From assembly GCA_021806765.1 (NCBI GenBank), contig JAJZQR010000301.1:1-6672 (forward strand): 6,672 bases of DNA, read 5' to 3'. Positions 6,357 to 6,672 of the stretch are shown here, piece after piece (position 1 is the stretch's first letter; every line of letters begins with the position of its first letter). This DNA comes from Chloroflexota bacterium. Its GTDB lineage: Bacteria; Chloroflexota; UBA6077. Under the pieces are notes generated by a model, which made no database searches, was not told the DNA's origin, and saw only the letters and a program-made list of their open reading frames with translations. A program made the translations under genes and the position numbers.

Positions 6357-6367
6357 CCCCACCTCCT
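6354..6367 (-). promoter_or_regulatory. Strong ribosome binding site and GTG start of the glycosyltransferase
   Basis: On the minus strand AGGAGGT (6367-6361) is a near-perfect Shine-Dalgarno sequence. GTG at 6356-6354 follows AGGAGG after five bases. The GTG at 6362-6360 in the same frame shares a base with the site and cannot be served by it. This moves the start two codons inward from the longest reading frame. Confidence 0.75.
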
Positions 6368-6561
6368 CGTGCCGACCGACACCACCCCAACGTCCTCGGT
6401 GGCGCCGCCCGCCTTCCTACCATGCAACTTGATCCACTTCTTACCCCGCAAGCTTCGGGCCAACACTGGTGTGGCCCCCACCCCCTCTTCCCGCCCTCGG
6501 CCCTCACCCGACATCGGCCCCCTACCCTGGCCAACATCAAACCGGCATCTTAAACCCTGCG
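6368..6561. other. Upstream region of the glycosyltransferase operon, no gene seen
   Basis: With the neighbouring right-edge repeats, this completes a stretch of about 316 bases without a supported gene. On the plus strand it is strongly C-rich, and reading frames across it have no recognisable domain. It should contain the promoter of the glycosyltransferase-GH57 operon, but I found no pair of hexamers with acceptable spacing. A short imperfect GGGCCA/TGGCCC inverted repeat lies near 6457-6478. Confidence 0.55.
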
Positions 6562-6567
6562 TGTCAA

Positions 6568-6634
6568 CTCAAATGAAAATGTTACCGAGAGGGCTGATTT
6601 TGGAGTAGTTCCCTCAAATGATAATGTTACCGAG
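6568..6634 (+). repeat. Pair of 22-bp direct repeats, possible mobile-element end
   Basis: CTCAAATGAAAATGTTACCGAG (6568-6589) recurs at 6613-6634 with a single change (A to T at the tenth base). The copies start 45 bases apart. The sequence is AT-richer than everything else in the window and sits right after TGTCAA (6562-6567). Repeated transposase-binding sites close to an element end beginning with TG are typical of some insertion sequence families such as IS21, so this could be the left end of an element continuing past base 6672. No transposase gene or matching right end is in the window, and paired regulator sites upstream of the operon are an alternative. Confidence 0.5.
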
Positions 6635-6672
6635 GCCGGCCACCTCCTCTTTAGATTTGCAGGGTCTTGGAC

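Noticed and set aside
6547..6567. Minus-strand TTGACA (6567-6562) and TAAGAT (6552-6547) as a promoter for the glycosyltransferase operon
   Set aside because: The hexamers are individually good but only nine bases apart, far short of the 16-18 needed, and no other -10 box is seen at the right distance from TTGACA.

Overview
The window is GC-rich bacterial DNA holding five complete protein genes and one partial gene, in three transcription blocks. Gene content, high GC, pyrimidine-rich spacer repeats and heptameric spacer repeats together suggest an uncultured Chloroflexota-like bacterium. That assignment is an inference by eye; no rRNA or other phylogenetic marker is present.

Layout. Bases 1-360 (minus) are the first 120 residues of a Hanks-type Ser/Thr protein kinase that runs off the left edge. 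Bases 361-747 are a divergent spacer with a candidate promoter for that kinase and a C/G-run repeat element (512-626). Bases 748-3749 (plus) form a tight three-gene cluster: a P-loop 'predicted kinase' (AAA_33/COG0645 type), a YegS/DagK-type lipid kinase that starts on a TTG overlapping the previous stop codon, and pyruvate kinase. A heptameric repeat sits between the last two genes, and a much larger heptamer-built inverted repeat fills the convergent gap at 3750-3823. Bases 3824-6356 (minus) form a second operon: a GT-B glycosyltransferase (upstream) overlapping by 11 bp a GH57 alpha-amylase-type glycoside hydrolase (downstream). Bases 6357-6672 contain no gene I can support. They hold the ribosome binding site of the glycosyltransferase and, at the right edge, a 22-bp direct repeat with 45-bp period that may be the end of a mobile element.

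How the genes may work together. The glycosyltransferase/GH57 pair looks like an alpha-glucan synthesis and remodelling unit. Pyruvate kinase is the last step of glycolysis, and its sequence carries the Leu/Gln/Lys signature of the potassium-independent enzyme class. The two small kinases share its transcript, but nothing in the sequence proves a shared pathway. The window is mostly ordinary core metabolism; the best candidates for a second look are the heptamer repeats, the GT-GH57 pair and the right-edge repeat.
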